A stretch of DNA of 25,459 nucleotides from an uncultured Bacilli bacterium (GCA_934096175.1 CAKOLG010000016.1:1-25459), one strand, 5' to 3'; numbered from the stretch's first letter, positions 16,225-23,396 are shown. The notes: generated by a model from the letters alone, not told the origin. Program-made: numbers and translations.

Positions 16225-16810
16225 AAAGGCAGACTTTTACGATAGTTATGAAGAAGTTTTTGTTTCTCCTAAAGATATAAAGGAAGGAGAGTCCTACACA
16301 GTAGCAAGAGTATTAGAAGGAAAATATTGTGTAGACTTACATTATTGCAGTACATATAAACCTTCAGCAACTATTGAATATGGCATTAAAGATGACTCAG
16401 GAAATTGGCAAATAGAGGTAGAAGAAATAGATTGGTTCAATAAAAAATTAACTAATGATTATATTTTAGTAAGACTTAATAACCTTTATAATGATAAATT
16501 TTTAAATATAAAATTAACAGAAAAACAAAACAATGAATTGAATTTATTAGAAAAAATATTATATACTCACAAAGTTTATGATATAGAAGTAACTATAGAT
16601 CATAATAATTCTTTAATAGCTTTTGATGATGAAAATTATTGGAAGAATAAAGAATTTTATGATTTTCTTTTTGATGAATTATTTGTATATAATAATGAAG
16701 GTAATGTGGATTTAATAATAGATGATGATTTTGAAAAACTAAAAAAATATAAAGAAAATTATTTGGTAGATGTAATAAAAGATAATGAACAAGAAATGGA
16801 GATTGATTAA
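16217..16810 (+). CDS. Unknown accessory protein with acidic tail (197 aa)
   Basis: Not recognised. A 197-residue acidic soluble protein. I start at ATG 16217, because GGAG lies eight bases upstream; an in-frame ATG at 16193 would add eight tail-overlapping residues and has no ribosome site. The first 80 residues (ADFYDSYEEVFVSPKDIKEG, then a YCVDLHYCSTYKPSATIEYG stretch) look like a beta-rich domain; the second half has VYDIEVTIDHNNSLIAF and a YDFLFDELF stretch. The tail KDNEQEMEID shows the module-wide pattern and again contains a ribosome site (GGAG at 16798-16801) for the next gene. Confidence 0.6.
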   Translation: MTKKADFYDSYEEVFVSPKDIKEGESYTVARVLEGKYCVDLHYCSTYKPSATIEYGIKDDSGNWQIEVEEIDWFNKKLTNDYILVRLNNLYNDKFLNIKLTEKQNNELNLLEKILYTHKVYDIEVTIDHNNSLIAFDDENYWKNKEFYDFLFDELFVYNNEGNVDLIIDDDFEKLKKYKENYLVDVIKDNEQEMEID

Positions 16811-16812
16811 TT

Positions 16813-17142
16813 ATGAATACTCTATATGCTTATAAAACTATGCCAGAATATCATAAAAATAATTTGAAATCTTATTATATTTTTGAAGGAATATATGATT
16901 GTTTCCCTGATATTGATGAAGAAGATGCAAAATTTATTTATAAAATTACATCAAAAGTTGAGAATGAAAATATAAATCCTTATTCAATTTCTCATTATCT
17001 AACTGATCATTATATAAGAGGAAATTTAACAAAAAATGATTTAGAAAAAGTTACTTCAGGTGAAATTTCTGAAGCAGTTTTTTATAATAGTTTGGATTAT
17101 TTTTCATCATTAGAAATAGATGAAAATGAAAAATATTATTAA
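16813..17142 (+). CDS. Unknown small protein (109 aa)
   Basis: Not recognised. A 109-residue soluble protein, rich in tyrosine and acidic residues, with no motif I can name. It starts two bases after the previous stop, with its GGAG inside the preceding gene. It is the last gene of the accessory operon; the non-coding, probably oriT-containing stretch follows. The C-terminus SSLEIDENEKYY is acidic but departs from the common tail. Confidence 0.55.
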   Translation: MNTLYAYKTMPEYHKNNLKSYYIFEGIYDCFPDIDEEDAKFIYKITSKVENENINPYSISHYLTDHYIRGNLTKNDLEKVTSGEISEAVFYNSLDYFSSLEIDENEKYY

Positions 17143-17160
17143 TAATTTTTGAAAAAAATT

Positions 17161-17298
17161 CTACTAACTGTCAGCGACTACTTAGTGGGTTTTAGGGACA
17201 TCCCTAACAAGCTGAGGGGTGTGTCAACACCATGCTTGATATATTATACAAGACTACTTAGTTACCTCACTTCTGAATAAAAAGGAAAGGAGTTAAAA
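17161..17298 (+). other. Putative origin of transfer (oriT) region
   Basis: A non-coding, hairpin-rich stretch directly before the mobilisation genes. Seen: the direct repeat GACTACTTAGT at 17176-17186 and 17252-17262 (each with an ACTA/TAGT half-dyad); a perfect inverted repeat TTAGGGA (17192-17198) / TCCCTAA (17201-17207); a second hairpin GGTGT (17218-17222) / ACACC (17227-17231); and a weaker pairing of CTACTAA (17161-17167) with TTAGTGG (17182-17188). It is noticeably more GC-rich than its surroundings. Small hairpins plus direct repeats upstream of relaxosome genes are the usual oriT layout for MOBP systems. The nick position cannot be read from sequence; the region 3' of the hairpins (17208-17250) is the likeliest place. 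A structured RNA is the alternative. Confidence 0.62.
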
Positions 17299-17859
17299 AT
17301 GGAATTTAAATCAATGGAGAAGTGGCGTGTTCAACAGAAATTTAATTTGACTGATGAGCAGTTTGATAATGTAGTTAAGAAGATAAAAAGAAGGCATCCG
17401 TTAGAGAGTTGGGTTCATAAAAGAATTGCTTCTAATGGTGAAAGAGTTGTATATATAAAATTAGAATGTGTTGAGTGGTTAAGTGATGTATACTTTAACA
17501 AAAAATATTATTTAGATGCTGACATTGAATTTTTTCAAAAGCAAGTTCAAAGATTAGAAGAAGAATTAAATATTCCTCATAAGGAATTTGAATATAAGGA
17601 TATATCATTGTATGATTTAAGAGATTATTTTAATAGAAGTAAAGCAGCAATAGGTATGGCAGTTCAAAGAATGGAAAAAAGAAATTCAACATCTTATAAA
17701 TATGATAAAGATGGAAAGGTTATGATTTCAAAACAAGGTGTTAAGTGGCTAACTGAAAATTATTTTCGTAAGGCATATTTAAAAGAACTAGAATTATATA
17801 AGTTAAGTCTTCAGAAAGAGAAAAAAAAATTATATGAGCAATCAAGACGAAAGATATAG
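17299..17859 (+). CDS. Putative relaxosome accessory protein with internal duplication (186 aa)
   Basis: Not assignable to a named family. A 186-residue basic protein made of two related halves (about 14-90 and 111-184). Each has a short HTH-like helical start (QKFNLTDEQFDNVVKKIKRR; DYFNRSKAAIGMAVQRMEKR), a V-I/Y-I hairpin strand, then (V)-(E/K)-WL-x(2)-(V/N)-YF-x-K-x-YL and a coiled-coil helix. This looks like a duplicated winged-helix-type DNA-binding unit. AAAGGAAAGGAG precedes ATG 17299. It lies between the putative oriT and the MobC-like gene, which it overlaps by 26 bases. The two GACTACTTAGT repeats in oriT would suit a protein with two similar DNA-binding units. DNA binding is inferred. 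Confidence 0.65.
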   Translation: MEFKSMEKWRVQQKFNLTDEQFDNVVKKIKRRHPLESWVHKRIASNGERVVYIKLECVEWLSDVYFNKKYYLDADIEFFQKQVQRLEEELNIPHKEFEYKDISLYDLRDYFNRSKAAIGMAVQRMEKRNSTSYKYDKDGKVMISKQGVKWLTENYFRKAYLKELELYKLSLQKEKKKLYEQSRRKI

Positions 17860-18637
17860 TAAATTAAGAAGACAAAAAATCAATGTTATGCTTAACGAAG
17901 AAGAAAGAAGAATCATAACTGAAAAAGCTATTAAGTATGGATTTGGTGATTGTTTAGCTGAATATATTAGAGCGGCATGTATTTATGAGAATATTTATAT
18001 TGAGGATATAGAAGGCAAAAATGAGATATGTAATTACATTAGTGATTTTATTCAAACCTTGAGAGAAATATTATATGAACAAAAAGCTGTTCTAAAAAAT
18101 GTTTTGATTTCACCTCAAGCAGTAGAAAATATTAGTAATCAAAATAATCAGATTATAGAAATGATTGATATATTATCTAGTTTAATTGTAGCAATCTTAT
18201 CTGTTAATACTGAAAAGAAAATTCAACAAAGAATGAGTTTAATTGAAAAGTATTCTCCAGATGAAAACTTTTTAAGAAGAGTAATTAAGAAGAATGAAAG
18301 TATTTATTTGGTAAGACCTTCAAATTTACAAGTTCCAAATACAAAAAGCAAATATATAGTTTATTTAAAAAATAATTATGTTGATTTTGATTTAGATAAT
18401 TTAAATATGAATATATTTGAACAACAAGTAAATGCTTTTCGTGATGTAGCAATGAAAAAGAAAGCAATGCTATCTTTTTATAGAGAGAATAATAAATTAG
18501 AATGTTCAATAGTAATTGGATATGACGATTCGGAATCTGCTAGAAGATGTGCAAGTGAAATAAAATCAAATGTATATTATTATAATGATAATGAAGAATA
18601 TGAATGGACAGGTGATACTTATTCCAGCGACAGCTAG
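17834..18637 (+). CDS. MobC-like mobilisation protein with extra C-terminal domain
   Basis: A 267-residue protein. The first 130 residues resemble MobC/ribbon-helix-helix accessory proteins: a basic start (RYSKLRRQKINVMLNEEERRIITEKAIKYG), then FGDCLAEYIRAACIYE and a long helical part. MobC helps the relaxase melt and hold oriT. Residues 150-267 form an additional alpha/beta domain (SIYLVRPSNLQVPNTKSKY, then IVIGYDDSESARRCASEI) that MobC proteins usually lack; I cannot name it. It overlaps the previous gene by 26 bases and the relaxase by 38, so all three mobilisation genes are tightly coupled. The ribosome site (AGAAAGAG) is modest. Confidence 0.68.
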   Translation: MSNQDERYSKLRRQKINVMLNEEERRIITEKAIKYGFGDCLAEYIRAACIYENIYIEDIEGKNEICNYISDFIQTLREILYEQKAVLKNVLISPQAVENISNQNNQIIEMIDILSSLIVAILSVNTEKKIQQRMSLIEKYSPDENFLRRVIKKNESIYLVRPSNLQVPNTKSKYIVYLKNNYVDFDLDNLNMNIFEQQVNAFRDVAMKKKAMLSFYRENNKLECSIVIGYDDSESARRCASEIKSNVYYYNDNEEYEWTGDTYSSDS

Positions 18638-20300
18638 ATGGGCAGTTCATGGAGTTCAAGGTAGAATCAAATGTATTGATTATATTAAAAATCCAGAAAA
18701 GACTATGGGTGGTAAATTAGTTACAGGAATAAATTGTTCAGCTGAATTAGCACCTTATGATATGTTAAGAAATAGTCAAAAGTTTAATATTGAAGAAGAC
18801 AATGATAGTAGAACTTGTTATCATGCTTATCAATCATTTGATCCAAAAGAAAAAAGTTTAACTCCTGAAGAAGTACATCAGATGGGTATAGAACTTGCTA
18901 AAAGATTATATCCAGATTTTCAAGTAATAGTTTGTACCCATGTAGACCATTTACATTTGCATAATCACTTTTGCATATCAGCCGTAAATCTAAAAGGTAG
19001 AAAGTTAGAAGACAGATTATCAAATCCTGTTGAGGGGTTATATGGATTAAGAGATGTAAGTGATCAAATTGCCTTAGAGCATGGACTTCATATAATTGAA
19101 GATGCCCCTAAGATTGGTCATTACCATAAGAATAAATATTTATACGACATTGCTAATAAATCATGGAGAAAGCAGATTGCAGAAATGATTGATACATTAA
19201 AAGATAAATGCTATTCATTTGATGAGTTATTAGAGCAACTTGCTTTAGAAGGATACTTAATTAAGCATGGTAAAAACATTCGTGTAAAACCTTACGGAAA
19301 AGAAAGATATGTAACAATGAAAATATTAGGTGATGATTATAGTGAAGAAGCTTTGAAAATATTTTTTAGAGAAAAAAGAAGAAACCAAAAAGTTATTAAT
19401 TTTGAAGAATATAAGTTAAATGTCAATGATAGCGAAATTTTAAATATATATGACCAATTAGCAAGATTGTCCAAACATTCAGTTTTATATACTATGCAGG
19501 ATTTGGATTCTAATTCAGATTATTATAAATATTACAATTCTCGTTATTTAGAAGTAAAGCGTTATCATCAATTAGTAGATACTATTAACTTTTTAAATAA
19601 CCACGAAATATATAACTATAATTCATTAGAAAATCAAATTAGAGAAATAAAAAATGATATTAAACAAAAAGAGGAAGAATATCAATCATTACTATCTAAA
19701 CATGAAACATTACAACTTAGGATTCCATTATGCAATTTATATATAAAATATTTGGATGATTATAATGGATATTTAGAACAACAAGATATTTATCCATCTG
19801 GTGCTGAATTGCCTAATGAAGTAAAAGCATTTTTAGATATAAAATCAGAATTAAATGTTGAAAATCCAGAAGAGGTGGAGGAAATTATTTCAGAAGCAAA
19901 TAGGATGAAAATGGATATGAACAAAAGATATGCTTATTTATCTTATTTAAAAAATAAAGCCAGTGAATTAGAAAAAATAAAAGGCATTTCATTAGAGAGT
20001 GAAAAGGGATATATTAAAAGTGTATCTATTAGTAAAAATATGATTGATGAACAACGCTCATCTTTAGATGAATATTGCATTCGTATTCCATATAGTGAAT
20101 ACTTTTTTTATGTTCCCAAAAAGAGTGTTGCGTGGATTAGTTATGATACCAGAGGAATTGTATATTTAGTAGATGATAAAGAATATGCTCTATATGATCA
20201 ATATGATAAAGAAATAGAAAGAGTTAATGGAGAAGAAATAGAAAAAATATCAAAAGATGAAAAACAAAAAGTAAATGAATATTATAAAGAAAAATATTGA
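18600..20300 (+). CDS. MOBP-type relaxase
   Basis: Nicks oriT and pilots the strand into the recipient. From ATG 18600 the protein is 566 residues. Seen: motif I with candidate catalytic Tyr28 in CIDYIKNPEKT; the conserved SxxxxF-type block HAYQSFDP; and the three-His metal motif HVDHLHLHNHF (114-124) followed by NLKGRKLEDR, which is characteristic of MOBP relaxases in Gram-positive ICEs. Residues 195-265 hold a relaxase-associated DNA-binding region; 330-460 is coiled coil; the rest is unassigned. An in-frame ATG at 18570 would add ten residues (mostly M and I) and has no better ribosome site, so the start is uncertain. The gene overlaps MobC. No primase or helicase domain is recognisable in the C-terminus. 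Confidence 0.9.
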   Translation: MNGQVILIPATARWAVHGVQGRIKCIDYIKNPEKTMGGKLVTGINCSAELAPYDMLRNSQKFNIEEDNDSRTCYHAYQSFDPKEKSLTPEEVHQMGIELAKRLYPDFQVIVCTHVDHLHLHNHFCISAVNLKGRKLEDRLSNPVEGLYGLRDVSDQIALEHGLHIIEDAPKIGHYHKNKYLYDIANKSWRKQIAEMIDTLKDKCYSFDELLEQLALEGYLIKHGKNIRVKPYGKERYVTMKILGDDYSEEALKIFFREKRRNQKVINFEEYKLNVNDSEILNIYDQLARLSKHSVLYTMQDLDSNSDYYKYYNSRYLEVKRYHQLVDTINFLNNHEIYNYNSLENQIREIKNDIKQKEEEYQSLLSKHETLQLRIPLCNLYIKYLDDYNGYLEQQDIYPSGAELPNEVKAFLDIKSELNVENPEEVEEIISEANRMKMDMNKRYAYLSYLKNKASELEKIKGISLESEKGYIKSVSISKNMIDEQRSSLDEYCIRIPYSEYFFYVPKKSVAWISYDTRGIVYLVDDKEYALYDQYDKEIERVNGEEIEKISKDEKQKVNEYYKEKY

Positions 20301-20322
20301 TAAAAAAGAAAAGGAGAAAACA

Positions 20323-20559
20323 ATGAATATAGAAAAAATAAAAGACCATATAAAATATTTAAGAGGGGATAAATATAATACAGAATTTTATGTTGCTTTA
20401 TTAGCTTATGATATTTTTGAATTTGATGAAAAAGAGATAACAGAAGAGATAATAAATAAGATATTTGAAATAGAAGATAGATATGATTCCATATATAATG
20501 AGGAACTTCGTGATGAACTAAGGAGAGAAATAGAAGAAAATCAAGAAATAGAAATGTAA
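20323..20559 (+). CDS. Unknown small acidic protein with module tail (78 aa)
   Basis: Not recognised. A 78-residue, very acidic helical protein. ATG 20323 is chosen for the cassette AGAAAAGGAGAAAACA; an in-frame ATG at 20275 lies within the relaxase gene and has no ribosome site. It ends in EENQEIEM, the same tail pattern as the accessory-module proteins several kilobases upstream. Here no closely spaced gene follows, so its tail codons are not needed as a ribosome site. Confidence 0.58.
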   Translation: MNIEKIKDHIKYLRGDKYNTEFYVALLAYDIFEFDEKEITEEIINKIFEIEDRYDSIYNEELRDELRREIEENQEIEM

Positions 20560-20563
20560 CTTG

Positions 20564-20593
20564 TTGTAAATTTTTTCTGTTTTGTGGTATAAT
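20564..20593 (+). promoter_or_regulatory. Promoter for the 98-aa gene
   Basis: TTGTAA (20564-20569), an 18-base spacer, then TATAAT (20588-20593) with an extended -10 TG at 20585-20586. It lies about 22 bases before the ATG at 20616. It marks a transcription unit separate from the mobilisation operon. Confidence 0.72.
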
Positions 20594-20615
20594 AGTCAGC
20601 CGATAGGGGGACTTT

Positions 20616-20912
20616 ATGAAAGATTATAAACAAATACTAAAAGAAGTAAACAATACTATAACTAGCAATAAGATTTTTTCAAAACAAGATTTTGAAAAAA
20701 TGAGTGATTATCTTTTTACTATGAAACAACCTTTAGTTTTTTCAGAACCAAATTCTATTGAATATTATGTTTATTTTGCTATTCAAAATACTTCTTTATA
20801 TTTAGATAAATGTAGAAATAAGAATATAAATTGGAATGTATCTTACCAGAAATTAGGAAAAAAGATAACAAAATATTGGACTAAGGAGTACAAAAAGTTT
20901 AGTCTAGCATAG
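20616..20912 (+). CDS. Unknown protein with its own promoter (98 aa)
   Basis: Not recognised. A 98-residue basic, aromatic-rich soluble protein (KMSDYLFTMKQPLVFSEPNS, then IEYYVYFAIQNTSLYLDKC). It has a consensus promoter at 20564-20593 and a ribosome site, GGGGG, eight bases before ATG 20616, and is followed by a terminator at 20945-20974, so it is a monocistronic unit. Constitutive expression outside the regulated transfer operon is typical of cargo, immunity/exclusion or toxin-antitoxin genes, but no motif decides between them. It lacks the acidic tail. Confidence 0.55.
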   Translation: MKDYKQILKEVNNTITSNKIFSKQDFEKMSDYLFTMKQPLVFSEPNSIEYYVYFAIQNTSLYLDKCRNKNINWNVSYQKLGKKITKYWTKEYKKFSLA

Positions 20913-20944
20913 GTTGTTACTGAATTAGTATTTATGTATGGAAG

Positions 20945-20974
20945 CCACTTTAATTATTAAGTGGTTTTTATTTT
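20945..20974 (+). terminator. Rho-independent terminator after the 98-aa gene
   Basis: Stem CCACTT (20945-20950) / AAGTGG (20959-20964) with loop TAATTATT, followed by TTTTTATTTT. It separates the 98-aa gene from sortase B. Confidence 0.75.
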
Positions 20975-20993
20975 CATGAAAGGAAAGAATAAA

Positions 20994-21728
20994 ATGAAAA
21001 AACTAAAAATTTTTTTGTTATTGATATTATTGTCTTCTTTAATATATTGTGTTTTTGAAATATACCAAATATATAAAGAAGAAAAAAATACAGCAGATAT
21101 AAAAGAAGAACTAATTGAATTAATTGATATTCCTGAAAATATAGAAGAGGAATCACCTTTTAGTGTAAACTTTTCAGAATTGCAAAAAATTAATCCTGAT
21201 ATTGTGGGTTGGATTTTAATTGATGGAACTCAAATCAACTATCCAATTGTTCAAGGAAAAGATAATTCGTATTACTTGAATCATTCTTATGATAAAAAAT
21301 GGAGTGGCTTTGGTAGTATTTTTATGGATTATTCTTCATCAAAAAATTTTTCTGACTATAATACATTTATATATGGTCATCATACAAAAAACGGATCTAT
21401 GTTTGGAGAAATATATAAATACATGAATAAGTCTTTTTATGAAGAGCATCCTACTTATATGCTATATACACCATCTGGAAATTATATAGCAGAAATATTT
21501 AGTGCATATATAGATAATACGACATCAGAATCATACAATCAAAAATTTAATTCTATTGAAGAATATAAAAAATATATTGATATGATTAAAGAAAAAAGCA
21601 ATTATAAAACGGAAGTAGATGTAAATGTAAAAGAAGATAAAATTATTACTTTATATTCTTGCTCACACGAATCGAATAGACAAAAGACAGATAGATATTA
21701 TATTCATGCAGTTTTAAGAAGCGTATAG
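20994..21728 (+). CDS. srtB: Class B sortase
   Basis: A 244-residue membrane-anchored transpeptidase. Seen: an N-terminal signal anchor (residues 4-22), NPDIVGWILIDGTQINYPIVQ (the usual sortase B opening), catalytic His129 in YGHHT, Cys223 in TLYSCSHE and Arg234 in DRYYIHA. Sortases attach surface proteins to the cell wall or polymerise pili. ATG 20994 follows AAAGGAAAG; a GTG at 20961 in the same frame sits inside the preceding terminator and is rejected. No protein here shows a clear NPxTN or LPxTG signal followed by a membrane helix and basic tail, so the substrate is either outside the window or host-encoded. It lies between two terminators, so its promoter is not obvious and may be read-through. 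Confidence 0.92.
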   Translation: MKKLKIFLLLILLSSLIYCVFEIYQIYKEEKNTADIKEELIELIDIPENIEEESPFSVNFSELQKINPDIVGWILIDGTQINYPIVQGKDNSYYLNHSYDKKWSGFGSIFMDYSSSKNFSDYNTFIYGHHTKNGSMFGEIYKYMNKSFYEEHPTYMLYTPSGNYIAEIFSAYIDNTTSESYNQKFNSIEEYKKYIDMIKEKSNYKTEVDVNVKEDKIITLYSCSHESNRQKTDRYYIHAVLRSV

Positions 21729-21752
21729 ACAACTTATTTTAGTTGTTTTTTT
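21729..21752 (+). terminator. Rho-independent terminator after sortase B
   Basis: Stem ACAACT (21729-21734) / AGTTGT (21741-21746), loop TATTTT, followed by a T run. It starts directly after the sortase stop codon. Confidence 0.75.
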
Positions 21753-21800
21753 GTTGGAGTAGTTTATGTAGTTCAAAGAAAGGATGAAAGGAAAAATTAT

Positions 21801-22043
21801 ATGAATGAAACAATGGTTTATACAGTAAGAGATGTAGCAGCAGTTTTACATTGTAGTCCAAATTATGTTTATACTTTAATAAAAAAAGGATACCTACCAG
21901 CCATAAAACTAGGTAGCACTAGAATATTAAAAAAAGCATTAGAACAATTTTTAAATGAAAACCAAGGAAAAGATTTATCAAATTTAGATAGCATTAAACC
22001 TTTGTGTTTAGATGATTTGGAGAATGATCAATGGGACAAATAA
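21801..22043 (+). CDS. xis: Excisionase (MerR-type HTH_17 family)
   Basis: An 80-residue DNA-binding protein that would bend DNA at the element's ends and push the integrase towards excision. Seen: YTVRDVAAVLHCSPNYVYTLIKKG (about 7-30), then YLPAIKLGSTRILKKALEQFL, the classical helix-turn-helix plus wing of excisionase/HTH_17 proteins. A GAAAGGATGAAAGGA ribosome site precedes ATG 21801. The 3' end overlaps the integrase start by 13 bases, a common Xis-Int arrangement that keeps the two in fixed ratio. The C-terminal 30 residues are acidic and unassigned. Confidence 0.85.
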   Translation: MNETMVYTVRDVAAVLHCSPNYVYTLIKKGYLPAIKLGSTRILKKALEQFLNENQGKDLSNLDSIKPLCLDDLENDQWDK

Positions 22044-23311
22044 AAATAGAAAAGAGGGGAAATGTATATCAGTATAGATTTGAAATAGCTTCACAAGGGG
22101 GAGTTAGAAAATTTATCAACAAGTCTGGTTTTAAAACTAAAGCTGAGGCTCAAGAAGCAGGAAGCATTGCACAAACAGAATATTTAAATGCAGGAGTTCC
22201 GTTTAAAGAGAGTAAGTTGTCTTATAGTGATTATTTGAATTACTGGTTAGATAACTATTGTAAAAGCAATTTGAAATATAATACAATTTGTAAATATAAA
22301 ACTATAATTGATAAATATATAAGACCAAGATTAGGTATGTATAGATTATCTACTTTAACAAGCGTAAGATTAAATATGTTTATTACAGAAATATGCGATG
22401 AATATTCTTTTTCAAGATCATATTTTAGAAATATTTTAAAAGTAGTTAAGGGAACATTTAGGGATGCGTGTGATTTATACGGATTTATTAAATATAATCC
22501 AGCCTTAACTTTAAGGTTACCTAGAATGGATATAACTAAATCAGATCCGAAACATTTATATACTCCTGAAGAGATAAATAAGATATTATATAGATTTAGA
22601 TATAACGATACTTTTACTTGCTCATTTTTAACATCATGTTTTACTGGAATGAGAACAGGAGAAGTATTTGCTTTAATATGGGAAGATATTGATTTAGAGA
22701 ATGGAATTATTTATGTTAAGCACAGTGTATATGATAAAACCAAAGATGATAAAGGCAGATGGTATTTAGGAAGTACAAAAACGATAGCAGGAGAAAGAAT
22801 AGTGTATATTAGCCCGACATTATTATTTGCATTAAAAAATTATAAGGAAAAACAGAAATTTTTAAAGGAAGCTTTGGGTAGCGAATATACTTACTACTAT
22901 TTAGAGGATGTAAAAAACAAATATGGAAAGGTAGTAGAACAAAGAATAGTAGAAAAGAATGATAATGATAGTGAGAAAGAAAATCTAAATCTAGTTTTTA
23001 CTAAGACAAATGGAAAATATGTTGGGACAGATTTAGTTAGATATCCATTTGAAATAATTCATAAGGAACTAGGAATTGAAAAAGTTAGATTTTACGATTT
23101 AAGAGGTAGTTATGCAACAAAAATATTGAAGACTGGAGTAGAGATTAGAGATGTTGCAGATATGCTTGGTCACAAAAATATAGAAACAACAGAAAACTAT
23201 TATGTATCAAGTACATCAGATTCAAGAAAGGGAGCAACAGATGCTTTTGATCAAATGATGCAATCTGATCTTATTAAAGAAATATCAGAGTATCAAATTT
23301 TTGAATATTAG
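22031..23311 (+). CDS. int: Tyrosine recombinase/integrase 1 (ICE integrase)
   Basis: A 426-residue phage-type integrase. Domains: an AP2-like arm-binding N-terminus (about 1-60, KRGNVYQYRFEIASQGGVRK and FKTKAEAQEAG), a SAM-like core-binding domain (about 65-165) and a catalytic domain with R208 (TGMRTGEV), Y355-x-x-R358 (FYDLRGSYATKIL), H381 (LGHKNIETT) and tyrosines Y390/Y391. The first box II position is normally His (HxxR); here it is Tyr, while the adjacent integrase 2 keeps His. Everything else is intact, so the enzyme is probably active. It overlaps xis by 13 bases and is the last gene before the attachment region, the expected position for an ICE integrase. Confidence 0.92.
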   Translation: MGQIKIEKRGNVYQYRFEIASQGGVRKFINKSGFKTKAEAQEAGSIAQTEYLNAGVPFKESKLSYSDYLNYWLDNYCKSNLKYNTICKYKTIIDKYIRPRLGMYRLSTLTSVRLNMFITEICDEYSFSRSYFRNILKVVKGTFRDACDLYGFIKYNPALTLRLPRMDITKSDPKHLYTPEEINKILYRFRYNDTFTCSFLTSCFTGMRTGEVFALIWEDIDLENGIIYVKHSVYDKTKDDKGRWYLGSTKTIAGERIVYISPTLLFALKNYKEKQKFLKEALGSEYTYYYLEDVKNKYGKVVEQRIVEKNDNDSEKENLNLVFTKTNGKYVGTDLVRYPFEIIHKELGIEKVRFYDLRGSYATKILKTGVEIRDVADMLGHKNIETTENYYVSSTSDSRKGATDAFDQMMQSDLIKEISEYQIFEY

Positions 23312-23316
23312 AATAA

Positions 23317-23372
23317 AAGCAACATACTCAAAAATGCTATAACACGCATCTGGGTGTGTTGCTTATTTTTTT
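23317..23372 (+). terminator. Terminator after integrase 1
   Basis: Long hairpin: AAGCAACA (23317-23324) pairs with TGTTGCTT (23357-23364), with an inner ATGC/GCAT pairing, followed by ATTTTTTT. It begins five bases after the integrase stop. Confidence 0.72.
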
Positions 23373-23387
23373 GTTTTATAGTATAAT
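23359..23387 (+). promoter_or_regulatory. Outward-facing promoter at the element's right end
   Basis: TTGCTT (23359-23364), a 17-base spacer and TATAAT (23382-23387), reading towards the attachment region. No gene lies in front of it for 500 bases in the integrated form. It is followed by a perfect dyad, AGTATATA/TATATACT (23397-23417), that could be an operator. Confidence 0.55.
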
Positions 23388-23396
23388 TTAGTCAGC

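Noticed and set aside
17144..17160. Terminator after the accessory operon
   Set aside because: AATTTTT and AAAAATT can pair, but the stem has only A-T pairs and no T run after it, so it is too weak to call.
17161..17298. tRNA or riboswitch in the non-coding stretch
   Set aside because: No cloverleaf, no CCA end and no recognisable riboswitch core; the position before relaxase genes favours oriT.
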